Assembly (NCBI RefSeq): GCF_014696065.1
Contig: NZ_JACJPL010000020.1
Coordinates: 1 to 64,000 of the forward strand
Origin: Leptolyngbya sp. FACHB-261
GTDB lineage: Bacteria > Cyanobacteriota > Cyanobacteriia > FACHB-261
DNA length: 64,000 bases
Direction: 5' to 3'
This document shows positions 63,317 through 64,000 of this stretch, piece after piece. The position numbers and the translations under genes were made by a program. The stretch's first letter is position 1, and every line of letters starts with the position of its first letter. The notes beneath the pieces were generated by a model. The model saw only the letters and a list, made by a program, of their open reading frames with translations, did not search any database and was not told where the DNA came from.

Positions 63317-63340
63317 TACGTACACCGACCGCCGAAATTT
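63317..63340 (+). other. Half attC remnant
   Basis: TACACCGACCGCCGAAAT is the left arm of the local attC type; no matching right arm is found before the next gene. Confidence 0.4.
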
Positions 63341-63508
63341 GAGTGGTTACGATCCAGGATTTACTAGCTGTGTGTAACGGACAATGTTTTGCAACTTTGC
63401 TTTGGTTGTTGCGATGATGGTTTACAACTTCTCTGTTTGTGCTCAAAGCTATAATACTTTGAAGTTGTCTAAGGTAGTCATCGAAAGGTTGTTTATAGGT
63501 TGTTTGGC

Positions 63509-63892
63509 ATGTTTAAGCGTATTGCTGAAACCATGCACTTTGTTCCTGATCGGCTTGCTGCCACAAAGTGGTACTCCAACTTGTTTGGTGTTGAGATTAC
63601 CTTCTTGAAGAACCCGGAACACTTCTTTATTAAAGTTGGCGACCAAGAAGTCTGGTTTAGTCAAGCAGATAGCAAAGTCCCATCAGGAGCAGCAGGGCAC
63701 GTGGCTTACTGGCAAGTTGATGATTTCGATGCAATGCTTGAGCGAGCAACGCAATTGGGTGCAAAGCTGTATCGAGGACCATTGGATCGGCAGAATGAAA
63801 GTTACATGTGTCAAGTAAAAGATCCCTATGGCAACTTAATGGGTTTAATTAGTCCAAAGAAGCAAGCGCAAGAAGAAATGAGTGGAGAATAG
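63509..63892 (+). CDS. VOC-family (glyoxalase-fold) protein
   Basis: The 127 residues from ATG 63509 (MFKRIAETMHFVPDRLAATK) show WYSNLFGVEITFLKNPEHFF in the first module and HVAYWQVDDFDAMLERATQL then YMCQVKDPYGNLMGLISP in the second. DPYGN-x-x-G-L is the typical end of the fold; the metal-site Glu is replaced here by Gly, so enzymatic activity is doubtful. It is the last gene of the window, after an attC remnant. Confidence 0.85.
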   Translation: MFKRIAETMHFVPDRLAATKWYSNLFGVEITFLKNPEHFFIKVGDQEVWFSQADSKVPSGAAGHVAYWQVDDFDAMLERATQLGAKLYRGPLDRQNESYMCQVKDPYGNLMGLISPKKQAQEEMSGE

Positions 63893-64000
63893 GTTATCAA
63901 TTAAGAGATTCCGCATTACACCACAGCAGGACAGCTCTGTTAGGTGGAGATTATACTTACTGAAAATTGCTGTGATTTGTAATCTGGAGTCAGCTAGGTA

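Overview
The window looks like the chromosome of a filamentous-type cyanobacterium of about 50% GC. The evidence is an sbtA-sbtB bicarbonate-uptake pair, a cyanobacterial-style Mrp antiporter operon, frequent HIP1 octamers (GCGATCGC, for example near 9123, 15462, 20934, 43976 and 45367), DUF433/PIN-like toxin-antitoxin remnants and a DevBCA/MacAB-type exporter. No rRNA, tRNA or CRISPR array was recognised. I cannot name the genus.

Layout. (1) 1-1790: a two-gene module of unknown function with a 20-21-bp repeat array between its genes, a folded upstream region, a decayed conserved block and four repeats spaced exactly 40 bp. A second copy lies at 51849-53555, and partial copies of the trailing blocks lie at 7259-7700, 17272-17365, 19828-20035 and 56157-56625. 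(2) 1864-7126: single-gene cassettes, all on +, separated by sites with the architecture of integron attC sites, but with no integrase in the window. (3) 7990-13427 (-): CPA antiporter plus the mrp operon. (4) 13708-15276 (-): sbtA-sbtB. (5) 15667-22539: a mixed region with broken cassettes, a NarL-type two-component pair, two coiled-coil genes and a dehalogenase-like hydrolase flanked by inverted repeats. (6) 22888-27647: a second, decaying cassette region (DinB, GNAT, kinase, cold-shock and cupin genes). (7) 27960-31852: an OmpR-type two-component pair next to a wrecked sensor kinase. (8) 32309-42896: a sulfur-acquisition neighbourhood (SsuA-type binding protein, CmcJ-like oxygenase, reductase, TauD, then an SsuE-type flavin reductase) mixed with small secreted and regulatory genes. 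(9) 43294-51747: a DrrAB-type ABC exporter, an OmpR-type two-component pair, a small secreted protein and a MacAB/DevBCA-type tripartite exporter. (10) 51849-56625: module copy B and a protease-lectin fusion gene between direct repeats. (11) 56841-63892: a third cassette region (kinases including TmrB, VOC proteins, a hydrolase, cytochrome b561) with clear attC sites.

How it fits together. Chromosomal operons for ion and carbon homeostasis, sulfonate use and export are interrupted by three cassette clusters that look like an integron-integrase-less attC array (CALIN). Many cassette genes are broken by frameshifts or nonsense codons, often at a conserved Trp codon turned to TGA. The strongest candidate for something undescribed is the duplicated two-gene module. 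Its two predicted DNA-binding proteins are conserved between copies, while the tandem array between the genes differs completely in sequence but keeps a period near 21 bp. All functional names are inferred from sequence reading alone.
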